The notes beneath the pieces were generated by a model. The model searched no databases, was not told where the DNA came from, and was given only the letters and a program-made list of their open reading frames with translations. DNA of 64,000 bases. Origin: Galdieria partita (lineage: Eukaryota > Rhodophyta > Bangiophyceae > Galdieriales > Galdieriaceae). This document shows, piece by piece, positions 21,718 to 32,685 of the stretch; the first letter of the stretch is position 1; the number at the start of each line of letters is the position of its first letter. The stretch lies in assembly GCA_025991245.1 (NCBI GenBank), contig BQMJ01000042.1:62001-126000 (forward strand), read 5' to 3'. The translations under genes and the position numbers were made by a program.

Positions 21718-21949
21718 CACGACCCAATGAATCACGGCATATTCGAGACACTCACTCTTCCCTGTAAATTGAAAAACTGGTCAATCTCAACCCCAGTATT
21801 CACTACTTGTGTTCCTACTCTTCAGTATTCTTTGGTTGATAACAAATATATAGTTTGAAACAATAAGGAATATTGACTGAAAAAGTGCGTAGAATGAACA
21901 CTCGAACATTTTTAGTAGCCTAAAATGTCACGATAGGTTATTACACAGA

Positions 21950-22733
21950 ATGGCGCCAACTGAGAAGAAAAAAGATGTCTTTGGGATGAATGCTTTTGTT
22001 CGTCCCAGTTTGAAGATAAATAATAAGATACAAAATATAAGGAACAATACTGATAAAAGAAAAGGCTTCTGTTACAGAATTGCTGCTTCTTCAGACAAAA
22101 GCGACTCCTCTTCATGGGAGGGTTGGAAGCTAAGCTACTTATTTCGACAGTTTTTAAAGAAAACAGGACATTTCCCTCTTCATGAACGACATATGTATGT
22201 GTTCCCTCAACCTGATAGCGTTCTAAAACTACCTCCTGCTAAAATTACACCTGAACAGGAATTTCAAAAGCTATCAGATGAGGTACGTTTCAAACAGAAC
22301 CTTGAACTAACACAACAGTCTTCTCCACTTCACAAACAGCTGCAACTGGTATGCATACCCAACGCGAACGCCACGCTGTTTGGTCAGGTACGTGAAGAAA
22401 CTATTATATTATTCAACTAAACCGTTTGCCTTCCAGCTTATTCAATATTCTCAAGACAGACGCAAGGTATGGCTACGACCTTTGCTTCTAATAGAGGACG
22501 AAATAGATATGTTTCATTTCGAAGAACTGGGAGCCACGCACAAAAGCTTTTATAACTTAGTAAGCTCTCAAGACTTGCTACTACCTGCTCAACTGGTTGT
22601 GCCATACAACAACGGCTTGACAGGTTTGTTGAATATTCTTCACGAAACCGTTGCCGAAAAAGTCGACAGTGATAGCCAAACAGAAATAGCGTCCCAAGTC
22701 TTGTTTCGCTTTCTTCAAAGTTTTCACCAATAA
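21950..22733 (+). CDS. Conserved-looking protein of unknown function, possible plastid leader
   Basis: Two exons with a 50-base intron (about 22387-22436); splicing gives NATLFGQLIQYSQDRRKVWL. About 240 residues from ATG 21950. The N-terminal 45 residues are basic and could be a transit peptide, followed by DSSSWEGWKLSYLFRQFLKK. The C-terminal half has VWLRPLLLIEDEIDMFHFEE, LLLPAQLVVPYNNGLTGLL and ends FRFLQSFHQ. The VWLRPLLL style recalls conserved proteins of plastids and cyanobacteria, but I cannot name the family. Soluble; no membrane helix. Confidence 0.55.
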
Positions 22734-22852
22734 GTTATAGCAATAGAAGACTTGTATGTGTCGTTCATTGGCCTCATAAGTCTGACTCTCGCCTATCATA
22801 TATATAAATAGTCCCTAAACGAAGTATTCTCCGTATTTTTCTAAAAATACGT

Positions 22853-24619
22853 TTATACACTGACTGGTGTAAAGATCTCTTTTGATATATCTAGCCACTT
22901 CTTTCTCATATCGTGAAGATTCATTTCTTTACAGACACTTGCAACTTTTTGAACAAGATAGTAATCTTCCATGGAATAAGAGGGTTTTGCAAGCAGACGT
23001 TCACGCAATGTAAACGAGGCGAAATCCATTTCACCACTGTTCAGTGCATCTAATATAAGAATCTTCGCATCATGCTTGTCCAAAATGTTTCTTTCTGCCA
23101 TTAGATCAACAAATGGCTCCGGATGTTTCAGGAAGCTTAAAGCTAACAAGCGTTCTTCCAAACTTGAAACATGCATCGAGGCATTGGATCCACCCGATGA
23201 CTTTGCAACTCTCACCGCACTTCGAAACAGAGACAAAAAACAACTTGGTCGGTCATAACCAAAGCGCACTATTTCATGAAACAATTCCAGTGCTGCGGTG
23301 AATTTGTCTCGTTCCAAACTCAGTTCGAAAGCTCTTCGTATATTTCCTTCTCTATTAAAATGCAGTGTCTCACATACAAAATGAACAGAAAATGGATTGG
23401 TAGAAGTTCTAAAAAGTAAATGACCTGGAAGTGCTTTGGAGTTCCTCTCGGAGAATAGAGCCTGCAACGACAAATAGTGACCAAATGAGCAGATTTGTCC
23501 TCTTTGAGATAAGCCAATCGTTAGGTTCTCCAAAAGCTCTCTGCTTCCCAGTTCTGGAAAACGTTCGCGGAATACTTCCAAGGCTGCATAAGCACAACGA
23601 TATCCTTTACTTTTTGCCAATTGTTGAACAAGAAACAGTGCCAATTCTCCCGTTATGGAAGTATCTTGCTTTATGTATTCTTCACATATATGTAGTGCTC
23701 CTTCCATATCTGAGTTTTTCAAAGACTGGCGCAACGAATATTGTATGGCAGTCTTTAGCCCCGTTCCCCTTCGAACGTTTGGTAACGACTTGTCCTCTTC
23801 TCCTGCCTCATTCGTACTATGACCAATGTTTGAAAGGGAATCAACAGCTGACACATTCTCGTTCTTAAGCTTTTCCAGAAATCTTTGGGTAACTTCATTT
23901 TGTCCCGCCTCAGCAACAGCTGCGAGGATCTCTTCTAAATCTTGATCACCAAGAGGAGCCAACTTTTGAACAACTAATTTAATAGCACTTCCTGGACGTC
24001 CAGCCTTCAAATGGGCGAGAATCATCCAGCGATATATAACAGGTGAAAACCTTCTAGTGACACCAACCCTATCTAACAAGCCGAAAAACATGCAAGTACT
24101 TTCATACTCATTGTTTCTTTCAAATATTCTGAACATATCACTGATACATTGAAAATCTAGGCTTTCAACGACGTCCTTATTTCCCGGTGCCGCTAGTATA
24201 CACAAAGCTCTCCAAGCTCCATTCAAATCTTGCTGTCCAACAAGACGTTGAATTCTCTTCAACAGATACGGAACCACACTACGTTCTCTCATTCTCCTAA
24301 AACGTTCTGTACAAGTAAGTTCCAATTTCTGTTCCTTCCGAACTGTGCTACTGTCTTGTTTCTCCCTTTGCACAGACTGGAGGTTTTCAGCACCCCGTAA
24401 CCATCTCACTTTCGTCACTGTCCCAGAATTCACTACGAAACCTCCACCATTATTCGTTTCTGAAATATTTGAAAAGTTTCTCCAACCAAGTCTCCACCAA
24501 AACTGACGATGGCGTCGAATAAAAAGACGAGAAACCAGCATAACATTCCAAAAGTATTTGGATCGGTCCAATCGGCCGCAAAGAGGTCTTTCAGAGTTCT
24601 TGTCATTGTCACTGTTCAT
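22853..24619 (-). CDS. PPR-like helical-repeat protein, probably organellar
   Basis: Intronless frame of 588 residues from ATG 24619; a second candidate start at 24541 (MLVSRLFIRRHRQFWWR) would give a strongly basic mitochondrial-type presequence. The frame is open a little further, but only from GTG. Helical pairs such as PVIYRWMILAHLKAGRPGSA resemble pentatricopeptide repeats, and similar ALELF/AYAALEVF patterns recur along the protein (FTAALELFHEIVRFG, GYRCAYAALEVFRERFPELG). PPR proteins bind organelle RNA. The repeats are degenerate, so repeat count and target cannot be given. It is divergent from the SNF2 gene across about 890 bases. Confidence 0.6.
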   Translation of the reverse strand: MNSDNDKNSERPLCGRLDRSKYFWNVMLVSRLFIRRHRQFWWRLGWRNFSNISETNNGGGFVVNSGTVTKVRWLRGAENLQSVQREKQDSSTVRKEQKLELTCTERFRRMRERSVVPYLLKRIQRLVGQQDLNGAWRALCILAAPGNKDVVESLDFQCISDMFRIFERNNEYESTCMFFGLLDRVGVTRRFSPVIYRWMILAHLKAGRPGSAIKLVVQKLAPLGDQDLEEILAAVAEAGQNEVTQRFLEKLKNENVSAVDSLSNIGHSTNEAGEEDKSLPNVRRGTGLKTAIQYSLRQSLKNSDMEGALHICEEYIKQDTSITGELALFLVQQLAKSKGYRCAYAALEVFRERFPELGSRELLENLTIGLSQRGQICSFGHYLSLQALFSERNSKALPGHLLFRTSTNPFSVHFVCETLHFNREGNIRRAFELSLERDKFTAALELFHEIVRFGYDRPSCFLSLFRSAVRVAKSSGGSNASMHVSSLEERLLALSFLKHPEPFVDLMAERNILDKHDAKILILDALNSGEMDFASFTLRERLLAKPSYSMEDYYLVQKVASVCKEMNLHDMRKKWLDISKEIFTPVSV

Positions 24620-25506
24620 ACGAATTGTTGATAAAGAAGATCCAATTATTTTACAAGTCACCTATTGAAATCTGAACAATTGTTCTCTTTGCAGTTTGTT
24701 GTTTGTAAGAGACTAAATGAAAAGACCAATTCCTGAGAGCACTATCTTCTATATTGCCCTATCCAAAAACAGTGAGAATAGTCTGTGAATCGTTTCCAAT
24801 AAACTTTGAGGTCTATTCATTATCGCACTTCATATAAGGGAAACTTTACAGGCTTGCAAAGCATACATGCATGGAAAAATTGTTATGTCATTACATTCTT
24901 TAGAGAATGTATCGAGCGACAGAACAGTTTCGGGATATTATGGAGTGTTCTTGGAAACTTTTAATGAAGACAGTATGAAAAAACTTTTAGATTCCAAAAT
25001 ACACACAGACAACAAATTCGACTATTTATAATGTAGATAACTTGAAAATTGAGGATGCAAGTTGTAAAAATGAAAAAAGTTAATGACTTTGGTGACATAT
25101 TCTTATGGCGCTAACTTCATCATTCACAGTTATTATTCATTTTTGATTAGGAATGGTTCAATCCTTTAAACAACTCGACATTTAATCGAGGGTGTTCAAC
25201 TGAGCGCATTCTTTCCAGAGATTTTAGATGGAAGAATGTACTCAAACAGAGAAACCCTTTGTTAAGTTTATTGTAAATATCGTTGATAGCTCGCTATGTC
25301 ATTGAATAACATACAAATATTATATAGTTATACTATAGAAATTGTTTCTACAAGTCAACTGTCATTTATGTGCTTAAGATCTGCTTTCGTCCGTAATCCC
25401 TCCTTTTCCCACATTTGGCCGCTCAAATTATTCCTTTGGGGCTTTCGTTGGTTTCTTTGAAAGGCGGTGATGAGATCAAGTCTTTGAAGAGAAGCTAGTG
25501 AAAGAT
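24620..25506. other. Long AT-rich divergent promoter region
   Basis: About 890 bases between the start codons of the PPR-like gene and the SNF2 gene, unusually long for this window. No convincing gene, tRNA or repeat. Short frames here are unsupported. A GGTTCAATCC string near 25154 lacks the paired stem of a tRNA. Confidence 0.4.
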
Positions 25507-28500
25507 ATGGAAGTAACAAGTTCACAAGTTTGCCCCTATACAAATCAAAATAACATGGAAAGCCAAGTCGATGGTGTTTCGGAGCCAGAGGACGTAGTCG
25601 CATATGCGTTGGCCTTGTTAGACCGTAATGGAATTTCTTTAACTGACCCAAGAGTTTCAAAGTTGCTCGGGTTAGCCAGCCAAGTAGACATTAGTAGGTT
25701 CCAAGAAACCTTGAACGGATTGGAGGCAGGAGAGAGCTTGAGTGGCATCTGTCAGACAGATGCTTTTACGGAACAGTTGTCAAATTCTCTTACCAAAACT
25801 GACCAGGAGCGTATGGGAGGAAGACAACTTCAAAAGTTGCTCGCACAGATACAGACTTATAGACTACTGCGCCAAAACAGACCAATCTCAACTTCACTAC
25901 TTCAGTTGTCAGCTGGGGAGTTGGACACACAAGACAAACATCCAAATGAGAACCGCCACTCTCAAGAGATGGGCCCAACGGAGGACGTTTCTTCGGTTTC
26001 ACAGTCAGAAACTTTACTTTCTAGTGCAAATGCTGCAGCCAATTTATATTTAAACTGTGAAGACAAAGGCATATATTGGGAAGGTGAACATGACGGACAT
26101 AATAGTTATTCGGAGTTGATAGAAAGACGCAGGAGGATTTTGGATAAGAGAATAGAAGATAGATTGGAAATGCTCAAACATTTGCCAACCGACCTTCCCC
26201 CACACGTTCGCATTAGGGCTACAATTGAAGAAAAAGAGTTGAGATTGCACAAATTACAAGACCTTGTTAGAAAGCAGGTTCGACAAGAAATGGAAAAGCT
26301 ACTGTCGGGTTCTTTCAACGATTCAGTATTGAGCACTTTACGAAGAGAAGCTCAGAAAGGGGACCAATATAACATGGTGAGCAATGTAGCAGCAGGTACT
26401 TATATGAACGGCTTGCCAAATAATATGAAACGATCTGTTTCTCGTGTGGAAAGGCGTCACAAACAGGAACTTGAAGAGAGAAGAAGGGCTAGACATCGAC
26501 AGTATCTTTCATCTTTAATGGAACATATTCGGAACTTTCGTGATTTTCATAATATTGTTTCCAATATTCAACATCGCATGGCACGTGAAGTAGAGAAGTA
26601 TCATAAAGAGAGGGCAAGAGAAGAAGAAAGAAGACAGAAGAAAGCCCAACTGGAAAGATTAAAGGCTTTGAAGGAGAATGACGAGGAAGCTTACTTCAAG
26701 TTACTTCAGAATACCAAGAACACACGTTTGATGCAATTATTGAGACAAACCGATATCTACTTATCCCAAATTGGTGCACAGGTGCGTCGTCAGAAGGAAC
26801 TTGCAGAGTCGGAGGAACCCTTAAAAGCTCGAGCAAAAGAACGGAAACAAGGTTCGGCCCAAGCAGCAGCTGCTCAGGCTCTTGAGGAAGCAGAGAATAC
26901 TTTGAGAGAAGGTGGTTCTGCAGCGGATACTTTAGAGGACATGAGAAGAAGAAGAGATGAATATTATACAATTACGCATTCAATTACAGAAGAAATCACT
27001 GAGCAACCGAGTACTTTAGTTGGTGGCACACTCAAACCTTATCAACTTGAAGGATTACAGTGGCTTATTTCATTGTTTAATAATAACCTGAATGGCATTC
27101 TTGCAGATGAAATGGGTTTAGGGAAGACTATTCAAACTATTGCGTGTTTGTGCTATTTGATGGAGAAGAAGAATATCAATGGTCCATTCCTTATTGTTGT
27201 ACCTTTGTCAACAATGAGCAATTGGATTCGAGAGTTTGATCAGTGGGCACCTCATATCGTTAAAGTTATCTATAGAGGCGACCCTACAACCCGAAGGCAA
27301 ATACAACAACATGAAATGGTGGCGGGTACTTTCAATGTTCTTTTAACGACATACGAATATGTCATTCGAGATAAGAGTGCCTTGAGCAGAGTCAAATGGC
27401 GTTATATAATTATAGACGAAGGTCATCGAATGAAGAATGCACATTGTAAACTTGCAATGACGTTAGGCGTAAAGTATCATTCGAGAAATCGTCTCTTATT
27501 GACAGGTACTCCTCTTCAGAATAACTTACATGAGTTATGGGCACTTCTTAACTTTCTGCTTCCCAATATTTTCTCGTCTTCGGATAATTTCGAAGCATGG
27601 TTCAACGCCCCGTTTCAATCGAGTGCTTTGGGAGAAACTGCAGAACTGGATGAAGAAGAAACTATGTTAATAATCAATCGTTTGCACCAAGTCCTAAGAC
27701 CATTTTTGCTTAGAAGAATGAAGAGTGACGTGGAGTCTCAACTGCCGGAAAAGACAGAACATGTGATAAACTGTGAACTCTCAGCTTGGCAGAAAGTTTT
27801 GTATCGTCAGATTTCTTCAAAGGGTGGCATTGCCATCAGAGAAGGTTCTGCTGCAGCCACCTTTAACAATTTGATCATGCAGATGAGAAAAGTTTGCAAC
27901 CATCCTTTCCTGTTTTACTATGACGAAGATATTGATCAACTTCCTCGAGAATACGTTATTCGTGCTAGTGGAAAATTTCTTTTCTTAAGTAGAGTTTTAC
28001 CCAAATTGAGAGCTTCTGGACATCGAGTGCTCATATTTACACAGATGCGGAAGGTTTTAGATTTTCTTCAGTCGCTCTTGGAATTTCTTGGTATTAAGTT
28101 TTTGAGATTAGATGGGACAACAAAGTCAGACGAAAGAGTAGATTTGTTGGAGGCATTCAATGATCCAGATTCGGAATACTTTGCTTTTCTTCTGAGTACA
28201 CGGGCTGGAGGCTTAGGACTTAACCTTCAAAGTGCTGATACTGTTATTATTTTTGACTCCGATTGGAATCCTATGATGGATATGCAGGCTCAGGATAGAG
28301 CACATCGTATTGGTCAAACGAGAGAAGTTAAGGTATTTCGACTCGTTTGTAGTGGCACTGTTGAGGAGAAGATCCTTGAACAGGCTCAGAAGAAGTTGAA
28401 TATGGATGCTCAAGTCATTCAAGCAGGTCAATTCAACAATCGAGCTTCCGATTTGGATCGGCGACGTATGTTGGAAGAAATTTTAAGACGTCAACAAGAT

Positions 28501-29301
28501 GATTCTTCACATGATCAAGCTCAGGACGATGAAGATGCCAATAGGATGCTTGCTCGAAGTGATGAAGAGTTTGAATTATTTTGTCGCATTGATAAGGAGC
28601 GCAAGAGATCCCATCCGATAGAGCTACTAGAAGATGAAAGCGAACTTCCTCAGTGGATATTGAACCCTAGAGAAGACGACAACAATGTTGGTTATACTGA
28701 AGCAAAATTAGATGGCCGCATTGGAAGATGGAGACGAGCACGAGAAGAAGTCATGTACAGTGACAATTTGACTGAACGTGAGTGGGATCGAATTGTTGAG
28801 GAAGGAGGTGACATAGACGAAGCCCTACGGAAGAAGAAGAGTGAACTTGAAAAACGTCGCAAGTTGGGCAAACGTGGACGTGTTTCATGGCGAGACAGAG
28901 AAGAAGAAGAAGAAGAAGAAGCTTCCATGGATGACCTGAGTGATTCTGATAGTAAAACACAAAAGAAACATCGCCGTTTATTAGTCAAAGCAGAAGAAGA
29001 AGAAGAAGACAAAATGGATGATGAAGGATCAGATATTTCGGAAGAACGTGAAGATAGCGAGTTTCGTAGACGTACGAATGGTTATGACAATTCCGAATAT
29101 GATGAGACCACAGATGAATTGATGAACGGTACTGATTCTGAAGTCTATAGTCGAAATTCTAGACCCTTGAGTGCATCAGCATCAGTAGATGATGCACAAG
29201 GAAGTTTTTCTACCAAAGACTGGACTAGTGATAATGATAGTAGTGAGAATGATGAAGATCATGAAATGTTCAATCGTGTCACGAAACGTTTAGAATTTTA
29301 A
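25507..29301 (+). CDS. SWI/SNF-type chromatin remodelling ATPase (BRM/SNF2 subfamily) without bromodomain
   Basis: Intronless gene of 1264 residues; the upstream GTG is not needed, as ATG 25507 starts MEVTSSQVCPYTN. Domains in order: QLQ-like (RQLQKLLAQIQTYRLLRQN), HSA (RRARHRQYLSSLMEHIRNF), then the SNF2 ATPase with ADEMGLGKTIQT (Walker A, about residue 534) and IIIDEGHRMKN (about 636). The helicase C lobe has STRAGGLGLNLQSAD and QAQDRAHRIGQTREVKVFRL. A SnAC-like region (RRRMLEEILRRQQDD) follows. The last 170 residues are acidic, with GAA-rich repeats, and no bromodomain or AT-hook is seen, unlike yeast Snf2 or animal BRG1. Uses ATP to slide or evict nucleosomes. Confidence 0.95.
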   Translation: MEVTSSQVCPYTNQNNMESQVDGVSEPEDVVAYALALLDRNGISLTDPRVSKLLGLASQVDISRFQETLNGLEAGESLSGICQTDAFTEQLSNSLTKTDQERMGGRQLQKLLAQIQTYRLLRQNRPISTSLLQLSAGELDTQDKHPNENRHSQEMGPTEDVSSVSQSETLLSSANAAANLYLNCEDKGIYWEGEHDGHNSYSELIERRRRILDKRIEDRLEMLKHLPTDLPPHVRIRATIEEKELRLHKLQDLVRKQVRQEMEKLLSGSFNDSVLSTLRREAQKGDQYNMVSNVAAGTYMNGLPNNMKRSVSRVERRHKQELEERRRARHRQYLSSLMEHIRNFRDFHNIVSNIQHRMAREVEKYHKERAREEERRQKKAQLERLKALKENDEEAYFKLLQNTKNTRLMQLLRQTDIYLSQIGAQVRRQKELAESEEPLKARAKERKQGSAQAAAAQALEEAENTLREGGSAADTLEDMRRRRDEYYTITHSITEEITEQPSTLVGGTLKPYQLEGLQWLISLFNNNLNGILADEMGLGKTIQTIACLCYLMEKKNINGPFLIVVPLSTMSNWIREFDQWAPHIVKVIYRGDPTTRRQIQQHEMVAGTFNVLLTTYEYVIRDKSALSRVKWRYIIIDEGHRMKNAHCKLAMTLGVKYHSRNRLLLTGTPLQNNLHELWALLNFLLPNIFSSSDNFEAWFNAPFQSSALGETAELDEEETMLIINRLHQVLRPFLLRRMKSDVESQLPEKTEHVINCELSAWQKVLYRQISSKGGIAIREGSAAATFNNLIMQMRKVCNHPFLFYYDEDIDQLPREYVIRASGKFLFLSRVLPKLRASGHRVLIFTQMRKVLDFLQSLLEFLGIKFLRLDGTTKSDERVDLLEAFNDPDSEYFAFLLSTRAGGLGLNLQSADTVIIFDSDWNPMMDMQAQDRAHRIGQTREVKVFRLVCSGTVEEKILEQAQKKLNMDAQVIQAGQFNNRASDLDRRRMLEEILRRQQDDSSHDQAQDDEDANRMLARSDEEFELFCRIDKERKRSHPIELLEDESELPQWILNPREDDNNVGYTEAKLDGRIGRWRRAREEVMYSDNLTEREWDRIVEEGGDIDEALRKKKSELEKRRKLGKRGRVSWRDREEEEEEEASMDDLSDSDSKTQKKHRRLLVKAEEEEEDKMDDEGSDISEEREDSEFRRRTNGYDNSEYDETTDELMNGTDSEVYSRNSRPLSASASVDDAQGSFSTKDWTSDNDSSENDEDHEMFNRVTKRLEF

Positions 29302-29392
29302 GGAATACGATTGGTTCATTTTGGACAAGTAGCAACATTCCATACGTTTGTGATTGGAGAATAAAGACAAAAGAGTGAGATCGTTTCTTAAG

Positions 29393-31272
29393 ATGAAGCG
29401 ATATCAGATATGTTGTATTGGAGCAGGTTATGTTGGAGGTCCTTCTATGTCTATAATAGCTTATCAATGTCCTCATATTGACGTGAAGGTAAATAAAAAT
29501 AAACTCCGAACTTCTCTCACTAGGAACAGGTTGTCGATATTTCCCAAGAAAGAATCGACTCCTGGAACTCACCTTCAGGAGACTTGCCTATTTATGAACC
29601 AGGACTACGTGAAGTTGTGTTGGTAAGCTGTTGATCAACTCTTCATTCACCATCTCACTGAATGGGGACTTAGAGTGTTCGTAACAGAAACTTGTTTTTT
29701 TCAATGGAAGTGGACGAAGCCATTGAAGATGCAGACATGATATTTGTAGCTGTCAATACACCTACCAAAATGGTATCACTGGGTTTGACTGTCACAACTT
29801 GCTAACAAAGACTTGTGTAAAAAGAGAGGATTAGGAGCAGGACGTGCAGCTGATTTAACTCGTTGGGAATTAGCAGCAAGAAGAATTGCTGCTGTAGCAA
29901 CGACACCGAAAATAGTGGTAGAGAAGAGCACTGTTCCTATCCGTACTGCGGAGGCTATTGCTAGTGTTTTGACTGCTTCGGGAAAAACACATTTCTCGAT
30001 AGTGAGCAATCCAGAGTTTTTGGCTGAAGGTTTGGAATAAGCGTTGATGTACCTTGTATTTATTTTTGTAAAGGAACAGCGATACAAGATTTAAGGAATC
30101 CTGACCGAGTTTTGATCGGTACCAATACGGAGGATCCTCGAAGTGTTGAAGCGATGAATGTTCTGGTGGATATTTATAGTCACTGGGTTTGTTTATCGTT
30201 TCGTTGTGACTGTTTTAGAGTACACTTATGGACTCATATAGGTGCCACGCGAACGGATTCTTACCACCAATGTTTGGAGCTCTGAATTGAGCAAGTTGGT
30301 TGCCAATTCATGTTTAGCTCAACGTGTTTCAACTATCAATGCAGTAAGTGAAATATGTGAAGCCACTGGAGCAGACATTGATGAGGTATCAACCTTTCTT
30401 GTGTATACTTGGAGAATGATGAGATGCTTAATGACTTTGAAAGGTTGCAAATGCTGTGGGTTTGGACAACAGAATAGGCGTAAAGTTTCTTAAGGCTTCT
30501 GTCGGATTTGGTGGCAGTTGCTTCCAGAAAGATATTCTTAGTCTTGTCTATTTATGTGAAAGTATGGGTTTACAGGAGGCAGCGGAATATTTTTATTGGA
30601 TAGTGAAGTTGAACGATCATCAAAAGGAACGTTTTGTTTCTCGTATTATTCACGGTTTATTTCATACGGTTACTGGAAAACGTATCACAGTTTTAGGGTT
30701 GGTGACTTGGAATGTTATTCTGTTATTAACGTCTGTGCATAGGTTTGCTTTTAAAAAGGACACTGGAGATACTAGAGAGTCACCGGCTATCGAAGTTTGT
30801 CGTCGTTTGTTGTATGAAAAGGCAATCCTATCAATTTATGATCCAAAAGTACATTCATCTCAGGTAATCATAAAGAGGCGACAACCCTATTCTCTTTTCA
30901 ACGCAGTGATATTCAACAAATGATTTAGATACTGACTGACCTTTGTCACTCAACTGGAATGGACCTTTTGGAGTTGAACAAGTATGCAACTGTTTATGCT
31001 GACCCATATGAAGCTTGTTATCAAAGCCATGCATTGGTTGTGTGTACTGAATGGGATCTTTTCAAGGTATGTCGAGTCAGTCTTCTTTGTTCATCATGAT
31101 AAATGAAACAATTGCAAAGGAATTGGACTTTGAAAGAATATATTGTGAAATGGAGAAACCCGCGTTTGCTTTTGATGGGAGAAATGTTTTACCTCACGAA
31201 ACAATGAAAAGTTTGGGGTTTGTGATTTATGGCATTGGAAAGCCTTTAGACAAACGACTCAATTGGGTATAA
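29393..31272 (+). CDS. UDP-glucose 6-dehydrogenase
   Basis: Oxidises UDP-glucose to UDP-glucuronate with NAD, feeding cell-wall and glycan synthesis. At least eight exons with 35-60 base introns. Seen in order: [12 protein letters not shown] (NAD-binding), [106 protein letters not shown], the catalytic-Cys motif [25 protein letters not shown] and [19 protein letters not shown]. The motifs follow the human enzyme closely, so the gene looks whole. ATG at 29393 lies 92 bases after the SNF2 stop on the same strand. Confidence 0.93.
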
Positions 31273-31362
31273 CAATGAAACAAAATCAAACATGAAATGA
31301 TACAATTGAAAAATTTCACATTCATACAAACATGGTTTCTTATGTTCACTATCATCCAATCG

Positions 31363-32551
31363 TCACCAAAATTTCCGCAACATCAGAATAAATGAAGAAT
31401 TATACACTCTTTCCATCCAACAAGAAACTAAACACCATTTCTGAGTTTGTATGATATGATTTGAAACTGTGCCACTTCTTTTTGACAAAAACGGAAATGC
31501 TATCTGTGCCGTATTTGCAATATGTGGACCGATTCCTGCTGTAATCGTTCCAGGAACTGCCGTATTCTTTACATCATGAAAACCTCTTAAAAAAGCAATC
31601 ATCGCCAATAAAAGAGTAGACAGTGACAACACCAAAAGACATGCAATGATAACTTCAGGGTGAAGAAAGACAGCTGCCAAATTTCCAAAATTTCTCATAG
31701 TCCTTCTAACTCTTCTTCCAGTAAAGGGACGACGCCTAAGAGCCTTTTGAACTGAAGCATCCAAACTCAAGTCATTCGCTCTTTCCTCATGCATGCGTTT
31801 GGATAATTCACCATGAAGAGGAAATACATCCTCAATAATCGATGTGAGGAGAGAATTCACTGCAAACTCGTATGGTTCTAATCCCTAAGACAGAATTACT
31901 AAATAAAAAACTGGATACCACTAAGATATTTACCAGCTCTGAACGACATACTGGACAGCTACTCATATTCAAGGGCCCATATACAGCTTGTGATATACAA
32001 GAGCGACAAAACGTGTGTGAACATCTTAGGGTTATTGGTTCATAAAATACATATAAACATATTGGACAGGTAAAATTCTCCAATCTCAAAGAGGGTGATA
32101 GAAAAGGTTGTAGACAAGAGTTTCCCCACTTGAGCCTTTGAGAGGAAGAATAGCTTTCCTTTCCCCATTTCTTCTGTGCGCCAAGAAGAAAAGGTGCGGA
32201 AGTTTGAGGAGAATTTCTGTCCTTATGGGCCAGCTCTTCCAAACTATTCACAAAAGGCACATGACTCTTAACAATCTGCGGAGCTTTGTAGACAAATTCC
32301 TTATTCTCATATTGGCAAACAGCAGGCGGTTCATAATCTCTATTTTCAGAAACACGTCCTTCTCTAAGACTCCACTTCCGCTGCAAGCCATCCCAGTCTC
32401 CTGGGCAAGAAACAGGTTCTCTTGAAGAAGCGTTTATAAGTTGCACGTCACACGACAACGTCCTTCTTCTAGTTCTTGGCTGTTGGCCTTGTTTTTCAAG
32501 TGAAGCAAAAGGAGAAATGGCGCCATATCTTCCTTGTGTGGTTTCCGTCAT
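31363..32551 (-). CDS. RING-finger protein with C-terminal membrane segment (putative E3 ligase)
   Basis: Two exons joined over an intron near 31887-31935. ATG 32551 (MTETTQGRYGAISPF). An unstructured basic/Ser-rich first part leads to a C3HC4 RING (CPICLYVFYEPITL, CSHTFCRSCI, CPVCRSEL) at about residues 175-222. Exon 2 encodes a helical segment (EPYEFAVNSLLTSIIEDVF), a basic stretch RRPFTGRRVRRTMRNFG and one clear membrane helix (VIIACLLVLSLSTLLLAMIA), with a shorter second hydrophobic region. This suggests a membrane-anchored ubiquitin ligase with the RING on the cytosolic side. Family and target unknown. The stop is 90 bases from the convergent UDP-glucose dehydrogenase stop. Confidence 0.75.
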
Positions 32552-32685
32552 TTCTCACAACAAATCAACAAAATCATTCAAATCCTGTTGTCTAATACCG
32601 ACCCAAATAAGCTCCCATCGAAAATTTTCTATCGGTTTGACGGCGTTGGCTCATGTAAAGAGGTACTCGTTGTTCATATTCTGTT

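Noticed and set aside
25145-25175. tRNA T-loop-like string GGTTCAATCC
   Set aside because: The flanking bases do not form a T stem, and no acceptor or anticodon arm fits around it.
28692-29012. Minus-strand Ser-rich frames opposite the SNF2 tail
   Set aside because: They are the complement of GAA/GAG-rich acidic codons in the SNF2 gene, a composition artefact.
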